The notes under the pieces are model-generated. The model saw nothing but the letters and a program-made list of their open reading frames with translations. It made no database searches and had not been told where the DNA came from. The translations under genes were made by a program, and so were the position numbers. Of a stretch of 37,234 bases of DNA, positions 9,256 through 19,623 are shown in pieces (within the stretch, counting starts at the first letter, position 1; the number at the start of each line of letters is the position of its first letter). Where the stretch lies: contig NZ_JMPL01000034.1 of the NCBI RefSeq assembly GCF_000735365.1, positions 1-37,234 of the forward strand, given 5' to 3'. Origin of the DNA: Kluyvera ascorbata ATCC 33433 (GTDB taxonomy: Bacteria > Pseudomonadota > Gammaproteobacteria > Enterobacterales > Enterobacteriaceae).

Positions 9256-10267
9256 TTTTATCCTTTAGCACTTTCAGGTAATCCTGCACCGAGCGGTTAT
9301 GGCTCGCAAGATTGGTATTAAACGTATGCCCGCCTTTGCCATCGGCCACAAAATAGAGGTACGGCGTTTTTGCCGGATGCGCGGCGGCATTCAGCGAGGC
9401 TTCGCCCGGGCTGGCAATCGCCCCCGGCGGCAGGCCAGAAATCGTGTAGGTATTATACGCGGTTGGGGTCTCAAGATCCTTACGGGAAAGCTTTCCATCG
9501 TAGCTCTCACCCATGCCGTAGATAACGGTCGGATCGGTTTGCAGACGCATGCCGATGCGCAGGCGGTTGATAAACACCGACGCCACGCGGTCGCGCTCTT
9601 CCGGCACCGCGGTCTCTTTCTCAATGATAGAGGCCATCGTCACCAGCTGGTTTTTATCATCATACGGCAGGTTATCTGCACGCCCTTCCCAGACCTTATC
9701 AACCTGCGCGACCATTTTCTGGTGCGCGCGCTTAAGAATAGCGACGTCGCTGGTGTTGGCGGTGTACATCCAGGTATCCGGCCAGAACCAGCCTTCAACC
9801 CATTCAGGGTTGTCGAACTTCAGCGCTTCGGCAACCGTGGCGTATTTATCATCGCTCAACGTGTGTTTGATGTACGGTGCTTCACGCAGCTGTTTGAGGT
9901 AATCGCTCAGGCGCATCCCTTCGACGAAACGCAGTGGGAACTGCGCCTCTTTACCACTCCCCAGCAGTTGCAGCATCTCACGCACGGTCATCTGCGGCGT
10001 GAAGCGATAGGTACCGGCCTTAAAGTGAGAAAGTTCAGGTTCAAGACGCAGCAGCCACTGGAATACCCGCGGGCGGTTGAGCACTTTATCTGCATAGAGC
10101 TGGTCGCCGAGCGCCAGTCTTCCGGTGCCGGTTTTTAGCGTAAAGACCATCTCTTCTTTAATCAGGAGCGTACTGCTGGCGAGCTGTCGCACTTTCCACA
10201 CGCCGACGCCGGCGGCAATGCCCAGGACAACCAACAGTAACAAAACCACGCGTAACATTTTCTTCAT
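9245..10267 (-). CDS. mltG: Endolytic murein transglycosylase MltG (YceG)
   Basis: A membrane-anchored lytic transglycosylase that cleaves nascent peptidoglycan strands and is thought to terminate glycan polymerisation. It is 340 aa from the chosen ATG, identical to E. coli in length. One N-terminal transmembrane helix (about 4-24), a LysM-like region, then the catalytic YceG domain with Glu218 in ASIIEKETA. An alternative in-frame start at 10285 would add 6 residues and overlap pabC; MKKMLRV at 10267 is the family start and begins one base after the pabC stop. Both starts have weak Shine-Dalgarno sequences, so coupling to pabC is likely. Confidence 0.94.
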   Translation of the reverse strand: MKKMLRVVLLLLVVLGIAAGVGVWKVRQLASSTLLIKEEMVFTLKTGTGRLALGDQLYADKVLNRPRVFQWLLRLEPELSHFKAGTYRFTPQMTVREMLQLLGSGKEAQFPLRFVEGMRLSDYLKQLREAPYIKHTLSDDKYATVAEALKFDNPEWVEGWFWPDTWMYTANTSDVAILKRAHQKMVAQVDKVWEGRADNLPYDDKNQLVTMASIIEKETAVPEERDRVASVFINRLRIGMRLQTDPTVIYGMGESYDGKLSRKDLETPTAYNTYTISGLPPGAIASPGEASLNAAAHPAKTPYLYFVADGKGGHTFNTNLASHNRSVQDYLKVLKDKNAQ

Positions 10268-10268
10268 G

Positions 10269-11078
10269 CTAATCAGGCGACTCACAAAGTGGGGCTAAAT
10301 ATCGGTAAAGTTCGCGGGCAGACCACTGCTGCTCCGCATAGCGCTGAACGGGAACCACGGGCATCAGAGCGTTACAGATGAGCACCTCATCGGCCTGCGC
10401 TAACGCCGACAGCGGCGCATTCACTTCGACAACGCGATAGGCCGTCGGTGCCAAACGTTTCATTATATATTGCCGCATAATGCCGTTCACTCCCGCCTGG
10501 TCAAGACGCGGCGTATAGACATCCTGCCCGCAGCGCCAGAACAGATTAGCGGCACAGCATTCCGTAAGCCACCCGTCGCTGTCAAGGACAAGGGCTTCAT
10601 CGGCGTTTGTCTGCTCAAGATGAGAACGAATCAATACCTGCTCGAGGCGATTGAGGTGCTTAAGGCCGGCAAGGTAGGGATTGCGCCCAAGTGGAACCGG
10701 ACTCAGTGCCAGAGTGGCCCCCTCCTCCTTCCAGCGCGCATAATGAGCAGGTGCCGCAGAGGTGGAGAGGATGCGCGTAGGCGCATCGCAGGCGCTGCCG
10801 CTATATCCGCGACCGCCCGCTCCCCGGCTCAGAATCACCTTGAGTACGCCCGTTTGCTGGCGCTGGGCAAGCGAGGTCATCTCATCACCGAGCGTTGACC
10901 AACGTTCAAAGGGAATAGCTAACCGTCCGCAGGCGGACTGTAACCGGGCAAGATGGGCATCCAGAAGCTGCACCCGGCCATCAACTACGCGGGCGGTGGT
11001 AAAGCAGCCGTCACCAAACTGGGTTGCACGATCGTTCACCGCGAGGGTGTTTTGTTCGAGGCCATTAATCAAGAACAT
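10269..11078 (-). CDS. pabC: Aminodeoxychorismate lyase PabC
   Basis: A PLP enzyme that converts 4-amino-4-deoxychorismate to p-aminobenzoate and pyruvate for folate synthesis. It is 269 aa, as in E. coli. Fold-type IV features: FGDGCFTT near residue 21, the probable PLP lysine K140 in [13 protein letters not shown], and the [11 protein letters not shown] loop. A good TAAGGAG Shine-Dalgarno precedes the ATG. It begins the pabC-mltG-tmk-holB-ycfH group and follows two hairpins after fabF, so its expression probably depends partly on its own promoter or on read-through. Confidence 0.95.
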   Translation of the reverse strand: MFLINGLEQNTLAVNDRATQFGDGCFTTARVVDGRVQLLDAHLARLQSACGRLAIPFERWSTLGDEMTSLAQRQQTGVLKVILSRGAGGRGYSGSACDAPTRILSTSAAPAHYARWKEEGATLALSPVPLGRNPYLAGLKHLNRLEQVLIRSHLEQTNADEALVLDSDGWLTECCAANLFWRCGQDVYTPRLDQAGVNGIMRQYIMKRLAPTAYRVVEVNAPLSALAQADEVLICNALMPVVPVQRYAEQQWSARELYRYLAPLCESPD

Positions 11079-11148
11079 AGCGGCTCCTTATTGATGGTCG
11101 GGTAGTGTCGCAGGACGAAACGCGTTGAACAAGCAGAGAAAGCCGAAT

Positions 11149-11173
11149 AAAAAAAGGCCCGACGTGCGGGCCT
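11149..11173 (-). terminator. Rho-independent terminator after fabF
   Basis: AGGCCCG (11155-11161) and CGGGCCT (11167-11173) form a 7-bp GC-rich stem with a 5-nt loop, followed on the minus strand by seven T (11149-11155). It separates the fab cluster from pabC. Confidence 0.85.
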
Positions 11174-11184
11174 TCATCAATGCG

Positions 11185-11213
11185 TTATCTGATGGCGCAT
11201 CGCCATCAGATAA
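11185..11213 (-). other. Perfect 13-bp hairpin just after the fabF stop
   Basis: TTATCTGATGGCG (11185-11197), a 3-nt loop, then CGCCATCAGATAA (11201-11213). There is no T-run, so it is not a classical terminator by itself. It stands 6 bases past the fabF stop and 11 bases before the terminator, and may protect the fab mRNA 3' end. Confidence 0.8.
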
Positions 11214-11219
11214 TCAGGC

Positions 11220-12538
<1,319 letters not shown>

Positions 12539-12549
12539 GAGATGTTCAC

Positions 12550-12786
12550 TTACGCCTGGTGACCGTTGATGTAATCAATGGCAGCCTGAACGGTGGTGAT
12601 TTTCTCAGCTTCTTCGTCCGGAATCTCAGTATCAAACTCTTCTTCCAGAGCCATTACCAGCTCAACGGTGTCAAGAGAATCTGCGCCCAGGTCTTCAACG
12701 AAGGAAGCATTGTTGGTCACTTCTTCCTGCTTAACGCCCAGCTGTTCGCCGATGATTTTCTTAACGCGTTCTTCGATAGTGCTCAT
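12550..12786 (-). CDS. acpP: Acyl carrier protein
   Basis: A small acidic carrier of acyl intermediates for fatty acid, lipid A, lipoate and phospholipid synthesis. It is 78 aa and almost identical to E. coli AcpP. The phosphopantetheine serine is S37 counting Met (S36 mature), in the [18 protein letters not shown] helix II motif. The open frame extends 50 codons further upstream, but [10 protein letters not shown] with the AGGAAATTTAAGAGT leader is the established start. It lies between fabG and fabF, with its own promoter in the 209-base gap upstream and an attenuator downstream. Confidence 0.98.
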
Positions 12787-12831
12787 ACTCTTAAATTTCC
12801 TATCAAAACTCGCTTTCGCGATGGTTTTCGT

Positions 12832-12859
12832 AGTGTATAAAATGTTGAAAAATTTGCAA
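12832..12859 (-). promoter_or_regulatory. Candidate acpP promoter
   Basis: On the minus strand TTGCAA (12854-12859) and TACACT (12832-12837) are separated by 16 bp, placing a start about 50 bases before the acpP ATG. The leader would be AT-rich. A dedicated acpP promoter fits the 209-base gap after fabG and the high demand for ACP. Confidence 0.5.
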
Positions 12860-12995
12860 CTAAATCCCGGCAGGTCGTACCACGATTTTACGCTATTTTG
12901 AGGGTGTTTGCCCTCATAACGCAAATGATTTTGCACTAATCCTACTCAGACATACGTAGATTGCCCGTTGTCTGAGCACTTTGTGCAAAACACAA

Positions 12996-13730
12996 TCAGA
13001 CCATGTACATCCCGCCGTTTACGTGCAACGTTTCACCAGTGATGTAACTTGCTTCGTCGGAGGCCAAAAATGCAACCGCACTAGCGATTTCATTTGGAGT
13101 GCCGAGGCGCCCCGCAGGAACTGCCGCCAGTGTACCCGCACGCTGCTCATCGGTCAGCGCACGCGTCATGTCCGTTTCAATAAAGCCCGGAGCAACAACG
13201 TTCACAGTAATACCGCGTGACGCAACTTCACGCGCCAGTGATTTACTGAAGCCAATCAGACCCGCTTTCGCCGCAGCGTAGTTAGCCTGACCCGCATTTC
13301 CCATGGTACCAACCACAGAACCGATAGTGATGATACGCCCATGACGCTTTTTCATCATAGCGCGCATTACCGCTTTTGACAGACGGAAAACAGATGACAA
13401 GTTGGTTTCGATAATATCGTTCCACTCGTCATCTTTCATGCGCATTAACAGGTTATCACGAGTAATCCCGGCATTATTGACCAGAATGTCTACTTCGCCA
13501 AACTCTGCGCGGATATTTCCCAGAACTGATTCAATAGATGCCGGGTCGGTCACATTCAACAGCAGACCTTTACCGTTCGCACCCAGATAATCGCTAATCG
13601 CCTGCGCGCCGCTTTCGCTGGTCGCAGTACCGATAACTTTCGCGCCGCGAGCGACGAGAGTTTCAGCGATTGCGCGGCCAATACCGCGGCTTGCACCAGT
13701 TACCAGTGCAATTTTTCCTTCAAAGCTCAT
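12996..13730 (-). CDS. fabG: 3-oxoacyl-ACP reductase
   Basis: NADPH-dependent reduction of beta-ketoacyl-ACP, the first reductive step of each elongation cycle. A short-chain dehydrogenase/reductase of 244 aa (E. coli 244). The Rossmann motif TGASRGIG is at 11-18, with NNAG at 85-88 and the catalytic S138, Y151 and K155 (YAAAK). The open frame begins 7 codons upstream, but MSFEGKIALVTGAS is the conserved start, with GAGGAAAG just upstream. It starts 10 bases after the fabD stop. Confidence 0.97.
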   Translation of the reverse strand: MSFEGKIALVTGASRGIGRAIAETLVARGAKVIGTATSESGAQAISDYLGANGKGLLLNVTDPASIESVLGNIRAEFGEVDILVNNAGITRDNLLMRMKDDEWNDIIETNLSSVFRLSKAVMRAMMKKRHGRIITIGSVVGTMGNAGQANYAAAKAGLIGFSKSLAREVASRGITVNVVAPGFIETDMTRALTDEQRAGTLAAVPAGRLGTPNEIASAVAFLASDEASYITGETLHVNGGMYMV

Positions 13731-13740
13731 GCTTTCCTCT

Positions 13741-14670
13741 TTATTGCGCAAGTGCCGCTGACAGGGCAGCCGGCTCGTTAATGGCCGATGCAGTCAGGGT
13801 ATCTACAATACGTTTAGTCAGGCCGGTGAGGACTTTACCCGGACCAACTTCATACAGATGCTCTACGCCCTGGGATGCCATAAACTCAACGGTTTTGGTC
13901 CACTGAACCGGGCTGTACAGCTGGCGAACCAGCGCGTCGCGAATCGCGTCGGCATCGGTTTCGCACTTCACGTCGACGTTGTTCACAACCGGAACGGTCG
14001 GCGCGTTAAAGGTAATTTTTTGCAGCTCAACGGCCAGTTTTTCCGCCGCAGGCTTCATCAGCGCGCAGTGGGATGGCACGCTAACCGGCAGCGGCAGCGC
14101 ACGCTTAGCGCCCGCAGCTTTACAGGCAGCACCTGCACGTTCAACCGCTTCTTTGTGACCGGCGATAACCACCTGACCCGGCGAGTTGAAGTTGACTGGA
14201 GAAACCACCTGCCCTTGTGCAGACTCTTCGCACGCTTTGGCGATAGCCGCATCGTCAAGACCGATGATAGCAGACATGCCGCCGGTACCTTCTGGCACCG
14301 CTTCCTGCATGAACTTACCGCGCATCTCAACCAGACGCACTGCATCAGCGAAAGCAATAACGCCCGCACAAACCAGCGCAGAATATTCGCCCAGGCTGTG
14401 ACCGGCCATCAGAGAAGGCGCTATACCGCCCTGCTGCTGCCACAGTCGATACAGAGCAACGGAAGCGGTCAGCAGCGCCGGCTGGGTCTGCCAGGTTTTG
14501 TTCAGTTCTTCAGCCGGACCTTGCTGGGCCAGCGCCCATAAATCGTAGCCCAGCGCAGCGGAAGCTTCCTGGAAAGTTTCTTCAATAACCGGATAGGTTG
14601 CTGCCAGTTCAGACAGCATGCCTACCGCTTGTGAACCCTGACCCGGGAACACGAAAGCGAATTGCGTCAT
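13741..14670 (-). CDS. fabD: Malonyl-CoA:ACP transacylase
   Basis: Transfers malonyl from CoA to ACP to supply the extender for fatty acid synthesis. It is 309 aa, the E. coli length. The nucleophile S92 lies in AGHSLGEYSAL and the general base H201 in VPSHCALM; FPGQGSQ at residues 8-14 supplies the oxyanion glutamine region. It starts 17 bases after the fabH stop and ends 10 bases before fabG, with an AAGGAT Shine-Dalgarno. Confidence 0.97.
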   Translation of the reverse strand: MTQFAFVFPGQGSQAVGMLSELAATYPVIEETFQEASAALGYDLWALAQQGPAEELNKTWQTQPALLTASVALYRLWQQQGGIAPSLMAGHSLGEYSALVCAGVIAFADAVRLVEMRGKFMQEAVPEGTGGMSAIIGLDDAAIAKACEESAQGQVVSPVNFNSPGQVVIAGHKEAVERAGAACKAAGAKRALPLPVSVPSHCALMKPAAEKLAVELQKITFNAPTVPVVNNVDVKCETDADAIRDALVRQLYSPVQWTKTVEFMASQGVEHLYEVGPGKVLTGLTKRIVDTLTASAINEPAALSAALAQ

Positions 14671-14687
14671 GTTTATAATCCTTATAC

Positions 14688-15641
14688 TTAGAAACGAACC
14701 AGCGCAGAACCCCAGGTGAACCCGCCACCGAAGGCCTCAAGCAGCACCAGTTGACCACGTTTAATACGGCCATCGCGTACGGCTTCGTCAAAGGCGCAAG
14801 GCACGGAAGCCGCAGAGGTGTTGCCGTGACGGTCGAGCGTTACCACGACGTTGTCCATCGACATGCCGAGTTTCTTCGCCGTCGCGCTGATAATACGTAA
14901 GTTCGCCTGGTGTGGCACCAGCCAGTCCAGTTCAGAACGGTCGAGGTTATTGGCCTCCAGCGTTTCATCAACGATGTGCGCCAGTTCAGTTACCGCGACT
15001 TTAAAGACTTCGTTACCGGCCATCGTCAGATGGATGGAGTTTTCCGGGTTCACGCGGTCGGCGTTCGGCAGCGTCAGCAGCTTACCGTAACTACCGTCTG
15101 CATGCAGATGGGTAGAGATGATGCCCGGTTCTTCGGATGCACCCAGTACCACAGCGCCTGCGCCGTCACCAAAAATAATGATCGTGCCGCGATCGGTAGG
15201 ATCGCAGGTGCGTGCCAGCGTATCCGCCCCCACCACCAGCGCATATTTTACTGCGCCCGTTTTGACGTACAGATCGGCCACGCTCAGCGCGTAGGTGAAG
15301 CCTGCGCACGCTGCCGCGACGTCGAATGCCGGTGCGCCTTTCACGCCCAGCATTTCCTGAATCTGACAAGCTGCACTTGGGAAAGCGTGGGTCGCAGAAG
15401 TGGTAGCAACCACAATCAGCCCCAGTTCGCTGGCGTCAATGCCCGCCATTTCCAGCGCGCGTTTTGCCGCTTCGTAACCCAGCGTAGACACGTTTTCATC
15501 AGGGCCAGCAATACGGCGCTCGCGGATACCTGTACGGGTGACAATCCACTCGTCAGAGGTATCTACCATTTTTTCCAGATCGGCGTTAGTCCGCACTTGC
15601 TCAGGCAGATAGCTGCCGGTACCAATAATCTTCGTATACAT
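14688..15641 (-). CDS. fabH: 3-oxoacyl-ACP synthase III
   Basis: KAS III starts fatty acid synthesis by condensing acetyl-CoA with malonyl-ACP. It is 317 aa, as in E. coli. The active-site residues C112 ([11 protein letters not shown]), H244 (VPHQANLRI) and N274 (HGNTSAAS) are all present. It lies between plsX and fabD, with 59 bases after plsX. Confidence 0.97.
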   Translation of the reverse strand: MYTKIIGTGSYLPEQVRTNADLEKMVDTSDEWIVTRTGIRERRIAGPDENVSTLGYEAAKRALEMAGIDASELGLIVVATTSATHAFPSAACQIQEMLGVKGAPAFDVAAACAGFTYALSVADLYVKTGAVKYALVVGADTLARTCDPTDRGTIIIFGDGAGAVVLGASEEPGIISTHLHADGSYGKLLTLPNADRVNPENSIHLTMAGNEVFKVAVTELAHIVDETLEANNLDRSELDWLVPHQANLRIISATAKKLGMSMDNVVVTLDRHGNTSAASVPCAFDEAVRDGRIKRGQLVLLEAFGGGFTWGSALVRF

Positions 15642-15700
15642 GTACGCTCAGTCACTTTTCGCTAATATAGCCGCCCTATTCAACGACCGGGGAGTAGGCA

Positions 15701-16759
15701 CTATTTGTTGCCGACTTCCAGGGTGTCGAATCCTGCGGGGTATACGGATTCCAGGCGAGCGGCAATTCGCTGAGGAACTTGTCGCTGCACCGCCTGCACT
15801 GCCTGTTCTATAGCGATCGCAAAGGCTCGCTGATTGGCCGCACCATGACTCTTAATCACCGTGCCGCGCAATCCTAACAGACAGGCGCCATTATACTGGT
15901 CGGGGTTGAGGTGACTGAATCGCCTTGTCAGGCTTTTTTGTAACCAACGCTTTAATAAATACAGCCACCACGACCGTTTTTTCCCCTCGCTCTGCGATTT
16001 CAGTAGCGAAAGGAAGACTCTGACAACCCCTTCCATCGTCTTTAAGGTGACGTTACCTGTGAAGCCATCGCAAACTAATACATCGGTTTTTCCCGTCAAC
16101 AGCTCATTGGCTTCAAGATAGCCGATATAGTTGAGGGAAGAGATTGTTTTTAACACTAATGAGGCGTCACGAATACTATCATGACCCTTAATCTCTTCTT
16201 CACCGATGTTCAGCAGTGCCACGCGCGGGTTTTCAATCCCCAACACGTCCTCGGCCATGACCGAGCCCATGACGGCAAACTGCACCAGCATGGTACTGTC
16301 GCAATCCACGTTGGCACCGAGATCCAGCACCACCGTTTTGCCCTTTTGCTGATGCGGCAGAACCGTCACCAGCGCCGGACGCTCAATCCCCTGAAGGGGT
16401 TTGAGCAATAATTTTGCCAGCCCCATCAACGCTCCGGTATTCCCGGCGCTGACGCAAGCTTCGGCCCGCCCTTCTTTCACCATCTCCAGCGCCACACGCA
16501 TTGAACTACCGCGACTGTGGCGAATAGCATGCGAAGGCCGTTCATCACTGGCAATAACCGACTGGGCAGGGATAATCTGCAAACGTGAACGTTGTTCAAA
16601 GTCAGCTTTGGCAAGTAATGGCGTAATGTCGTCGGGATTGCCGACTAAAAGAAGTGAGAGTTGCGGATTAGAACTCAGTGCCTGCAATGCTGCAGGCACT
16701 GTCACGGAAGGGCCAAAATCGCCCCCCATGACATCTAACGCCAGGGTTAGACGTGTCAA
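15701..16759 (-). CDS. plsX: Phosphate acyltransferase PlsX (TTG start)
   Basis: Converts acyl-ACP and phosphate to acyl-phosphate, feeding PlsY in phosphatidic acid synthesis and linking fatty acid to phospholipid synthesis; it is a peripheral membrane protein. It is 352 aa, close to E. coli (356). Characteristic segments are [18 protein letters not shown] at the N-terminus, [24 protein letters not shown] and [16 protein letters not shown]. The conserved N-terminus MTRLTLALD requires initiation at TTG (16757-16759); no ATG or GTG fits. A rare start codon may limit its translation relative to rpmF and fabH. Confidence 0.95.
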   Translation of the reverse strand: MTRLTLALDVMGGDFGPSVTVPAALQALSSNPQLSLLLVGNPDDITPLLAKADFEQRSRLQIIPAQSVIASDERPSHAIRHSRGSSMRVALEMVKEGRAEACVSAGNTGALMGLAKLLLKPLQGIERPALVTVLPHQQKGKTVVLDLGANVDCDSTMLVQFAVMGSVMAEDVLGIENPRVALLNIGEEEIKGHDSIRDASLVLKTISSLNYIGYLEANELLTGKTDVLVCDGFTGNVTLKTMEGVVRVFLSLLKSQSEGKKRSWWLYLLKRWLQKSLTRRFSHLNPDQYNGACLLGLRGTVIKSHGAANQRAFAIAIEQAVQAVQRQVPQRIAARLESVYPAGFDTLEVGNK

Positions 16760-16779
16760 GGTATCGTCGCCGCTTGGTT

Positions 16780-16808
16780 TGGTTTATCCCCGCTTGCACG
16801 GGGAAAGC
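16780..16808. other. Hairpin in the rpmF-plsX gap resembling a type I-E CRISPR repeat
   Basis: The + strand has GGTTTATCCCCGCT at 16781-16794 and CGGGGAA at 16799-16805. The perfect stem is TCCCCG (16787-16792) with CGGGGA (16799-16804), with a 6-nt loop. Aligned by eye to the recalled 29-base E. coli type I-E repeat, about 24 of 29 positions match. There is only one copy, with no spacers and no cas genes in the window. It sits in the operon mRNA between L32 and plsX. Confidence 0.7.
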
Positions 16809-16881
16809 CTCACTAAGCTTCACCACGCTTGCACTCATTGTCTTTCGCGCCGAAGCGAAAAATCCGCTGAGTATCGCGTGA

Positions 16882-17067
<186 letters not shown>

Positions 17068-17071
17068 TCAA

Positions 17072-17593
17072 TTACTTTTGCTTTAAGCTGGCTAATACGG
17101 CAAATGGGTTTGGCTTCTGTGCCTCTTCAGGCAATTCACCAAAGACCATGTCCGCCTCGGACACTTCACAGTGTTCAGAATCATGCACCGGAACTACCGG
17201 CAAGGCGAGGATGATTTCATCTTCAACCAACGCCAGCAGATCGATTTCACCGAATTCGTTAACCTCAATCGGCTCATACGCTTCCGGGAGTGCCTCAACC
17301 TGATCATCATTTTTGACCGGACTGAAACAATACTTTGTGTAAACATGATGCGTAAACGGTTTCCCGCAACGCTGGCACTCCAACGATACCGTCACCTTCA
17401 CGTCGCCGGTCAAGACCGCGAGGCGTTGGTTATCGATATTGAAGGACATGTCGCATTCAACATCACTGTCTACACTGACGACGAACGCAGCGACGCGCTC
17501 CGCCTGATCGGGGGTATAGATACCCTGGTAATCAAGGCGTTTTTGAGCCGTACGAACCGGATCGAGAGTCAGGGGTAATTTTACCTTTTGCAT
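17072..17593 (-). CDS. yceD: 23S rRNA accumulation protein YceD (DUF177)
   Basis: 173 aa, equal to E. coli. A DUF177 family protein needed for normal 23S rRNA accumulation in plants and bacteria; the molecular action is unclear. It has a CxxC pair ([10 protein letters not shown]) and a conserved acidic/Pro C-terminus ([16 protein letters not shown]). It heads the yceD-rpmF-plsX-fab group. The ATG lies only 9 bases beyond a strong -10 box, so its own promoter would give a nearly leaderless transcript. Confidence 0.93.
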   Translation of the reverse strand: MQKVKLPLTLDPVRTAQKRLDYQGIYTPDQAERVAAFVVSVDSDVECDMSFNIDNQRLAVLTGDVKVTVSLECQRCGKPFTHHVYTKYCFSPVKNDDQVEALPEAYEPIEVNEFGEIDLLALVEDEIILALPVVPVHDSEHCEVSEADMVFGELPEEAQKPNPFAVLASLKQK

Positions 17594-17602
17594 AGGGCGC
17601 GC

Positions 17603-17631
17603 ATATTAACTTTGTAACGTCATAGAGTCAA
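17603..17631 (-). promoter_or_regulatory. Strong sigma-70 promoter abutting the yceD start codon
   Basis: The minus strand has TTGACT (17626-17631), a 17-bp spacer and TAATAT (17603-17608). Only nine bases (GCGCGCCCT) lie between the -10 and the ATG, so the expected start point is 1-4 bases before the ATG. This GC-rich gap resembles a stringent discriminator, which would suit a ribosomal-protein operon. Confidence 0.8.
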
Positions 17632-17633
17632 AG

Positions 17634-17658
17634 AAAAAGGCAGCCTCAGGTTGCCTTT
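17634..17658 (-). terminator. Terminator-like hairpin in the yceD-yceF divergent region
   Basis: GGCAGCC (17639-17645), a 3-nt loop and GGTTGCC (17649-17655) form a 7-bp stem with one G-T wobble. It is flanked by an A-run (17634-17638) and TTTT, so on the minus strand it is followed by TTTTTCTTT. It sits just upstream of the yceD promoter. Confidence 0.65.
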
Positions 17659-17735
17659 TGCCAATAATTCGCACACATTGCGGCCTATAGTTTAAAATGT
17701 CGGAATCTAATTCGCTACCGTCTATTTAAAAAATT

Positions 17736-18320
17736 ATGCCTGAATTGATTCTTGCTTCGACATCCCCCTATCGCAAACAGCTTCTGGAGAAACTCGGCCT
17801 GCCCTTCGAGTGCGCCGCACCCGAGGTTGACGAACTGCCGTTACCAGGCGAAACCCCGCGCAGCCTGGTGCTGCGACTGGCGCAGGCAAAGGCCCAGGCG
17901 CTGGCCGCACGTTTTCCTGATCATCTGATTATTGGCTCCGACCAGGTGTGTTTACTGGATGGCGAGATCACCGGGAAACCCCACACCGAAGAGAATGCGC
18001 GCCTGCAATTAAAAAAGGCCAGCGGAAATGTGGTGACGTTTTATACCGGACTGGCACTCTATAACTCCGCTAATGGTCAGTTACAGACAGAATGTGAGCC
18101 GTTCGACGTCCATTTTCGTCACTTGAGCGAGCAAGAAATCAACGCTTACATCCGTAAAGAAAACCCACTTAACTGCGCCGGCAGTTTTAAAAGTGAGGGA
18201 TTAGGCATCGCATTATTTGACCGTCTTGAAGGCCGCGACCCAAACACGCTGATTGGTTTACCACTGATTGCGCTGTGCAAAATGCTGCGCCGGGAGAACT
18301 TTAACCCGTTGGCGGATTAG
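17736..18320 (+). CDS. yceF: Maf-like 7-methyl-GTP pyrophosphatase YceF
   Basis: A house-cleaning nucleotide pyrophosphatase of the Maf/HAM1 superfamily; the E. coli homologue hydrolyses 7-methyl-GTP (m7GTP). It is 194 aa, as in E. coli. Family motifs: [12 protein letters not shown] at the N-terminus (phosphate-binding S-x-S-P-x-R), the metal/catalytic Asp69 in [21 protein letters not shown] and the C-terminal [11 protein letters not shown]. The ATG at 17736 has a poor Shine-Dalgarno in an AT-rich leader. It is divergent from yceD. A REP palindrome and the extra hydrolase gene follow. Confidence 0.95.
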   Translation: MPELILASTSPYRKQLLEKLGLPFECAAPEVDELPLPGETPRSLVLRLAQAKAQALAARFPDHLIIGSDQVCLLDGEITGKPHTEENARLQLKKASGNVVTFYTGLALYNSANGQLQTECEPFDVHFRHLSEQEINAYIRKENPLNCAGSFKSEGLGIALFDRLEGRDPNTLIGLPLIALCKMLRRENFNPLAD

Positions 18321-18336
18321 TGCCCCCACCTCGAGT

Positions 18337-18366
18337 GTAGCCCGGCCGAGCGCAGCGACGCCGGGA
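18337..18366. repeat. REP-like palindrome between yceF and the hydrolase gene
   Basis: GTAG followed by CCCGGC (18341-18346), an imperfect centre (cgagcgcagcgac) and GCCGGG (18360-18365). It is similar in type to the element at 32404-32476. Confidence 0.75.
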
Positions 18367-18454
18367 AATCCCACTCACGATCACAGTTTATTTTTTCACC
18401 GCCATTACAATCCACCCTCTACATTGAAACATTATTTTAATTTAAGGAGAGAGG

Positions 18455-19603
18455 ATGCGTGGCAAACATAAACTGTTCTTTATACTGGCAATGCTGACTG
18501 CGGTGCAGGCCAATGCCGCAGATGACTGGCAGCGTCAGGGCATTACTGAAGGCAATCTTCCCGCCAGCTGGCAGCAGATGAAATCGCAAATGCAGTACCC
18601 CGATTCCTGGCTTTCAGGGCACTACACCGACTTCAAACAGTGGCAGCAGCATGCTCGCCAGGAATTCCGTCAATCGCTGCTCACCCCTGACTCAACGAAG
18701 CCCTTCGATGCCAAAATTATTGCCAGCGAAGACCGGGGCAGCTACACCGCAGAAAAGCTTTCCCTTAACATCACCGACGATAATCGCATCGCTGCGTTAA
18801 TGCTCACGCCTAAAACCCCGGGTCCACATCCCGCGGTTGTTCTGCTGCACGACCACGGTTCGAAGTTTGATATCGGTAAAGAGAAGCTTATCCGGCCTTG
18901 GGGTAACGCAGAACAACTCGCTAGCGCCCAGGCCTGGGCCGATAAATTCTTCACCGGGCGCTTTATCGGCGACGAACTGGCTAAACGCGGCTATGTGGTT
19001 ATCGCTATCGATAGCCCCGGCTGGGGCGACCGCGGGCCGATGGTCTATGAACAGCAGCAGGCGCTGGCAAGTAACTATTTCAATCTTGGGCGCTCACTGG
19101 CCGGTGAAGTGGCCTATGAAGATATGCGTACCGTTGATTTTATCGCTTCGCTGAAAAGCGTCGACAGTCAACGTATTGGCGTGCTCGGCTTCTCGATGGG
19201 GGGCTTCCGCGCCTGGCAGCTCGCGGCGCTTTCCGACAAAGTGGCGGCGACGGCGGTCATCTCCTGGTTCGGTACCTACAACGGTCTGATGACACCGGGC
19301 AACAATGTGCTGCGCGGCCAATCCGCCTTCTACATGCTGCACCCGGGAATGCCTGCGAAAATGGATATCCCCGATATTGCGAGCCTCGCCGCGCCGAAGC
19401 CAATGCTGATATTCAGCGGCGGTCAGGACAAGCTGTTCCCTGCGGACGCCGTCAACGATGCCTTTGCTAAAGCGCACCGTGTCTGGTCTTCGCAAAACGC
19501 CGACGATAGGCTCGTCACCAAAACCTGGCAAGCATTGGGTCACGTGTTTTACCAGCAACAACAGGAGGAAGTTTTCCCCTGGCTGGATAAATGGCTGAAG
19601 TGA
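18455..19603 (+). CDS. Secreted alpha/beta-hydrolase (dienelactone-hydrolase/acetyl-esterase-like)
   Basis: 382 aa. A Sec signal peptide is clear: MRGKHK, a hydrophobic core and an AxA site near residue 21 (QANA-A), so it is probably periplasmic. The alpha/beta-hydrolase core shows LLHDHGSKFDIGKEK (about 131-144, oxyanion region), VVIAIDSPGWGDRG (181-194), the nucleophile elbow GFSMGG with S247, the acid D325 in SGGQDKLFP and H363 in LGHVFYQ, so the triad is complete. The HDHG...GKEK signature recalls the Abhydrolase_7 / acetyl-xylan-esterase-type branch, but the substrate cannot be told. An AAGGAGAGAGG Shine-Dalgarno supports the start. It lies between yceF and rluC, which are adjacent in E. 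coli, and is flanked by REP palindromes, so it is accessory. Confidence 0.85.
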   Translation: MRGKHKLFFILAMLTAVQANAADDWQRQGITEGNLPASWQQMKSQMQYPDSWLSGHYTDFKQWQQHARQEFRQSLLTPDSTKPFDAKIIASEDRGSYTAEKLSLNITDDNRIAALMLTPKTPGPHPAVVLLHDHGSKFDIGKEKLIRPWGNAEQLASAQAWADKFFTGRFIGDELAKRGYVVIAIDSPGWGDRGPMVYEQQQALASNYFNLGRSLAGEVAYEDMRTVDFIASLKSVDSQRIGVLGFSMGGFRAWQLAALSDKVAATAVISWFGTYNGLMTPGNNVLRGQSAFYMLHPGMPAKMDIPDIASLAAPKPMLIFSGGQDKLFPADAVNDAFAKAHRVWSSQNADDRLVTKTWQALGHVFYQQQQEEVFPWLDKWLK

Positions 19604-19623
19604 GAGGAAATAAGAGAGGTTAG

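Noticed and set aside
13858-14541. A 227-codon + strand frame within fabD
   Set aside because: It is a shadow of the malonyltransferase gene; no domain is visible.
16780-16808. A CRISPR array
   Set aside because: Only one repeat-like copy is present; I found no second copy, spacers or cas genes. It is kept as a single-site finding only.
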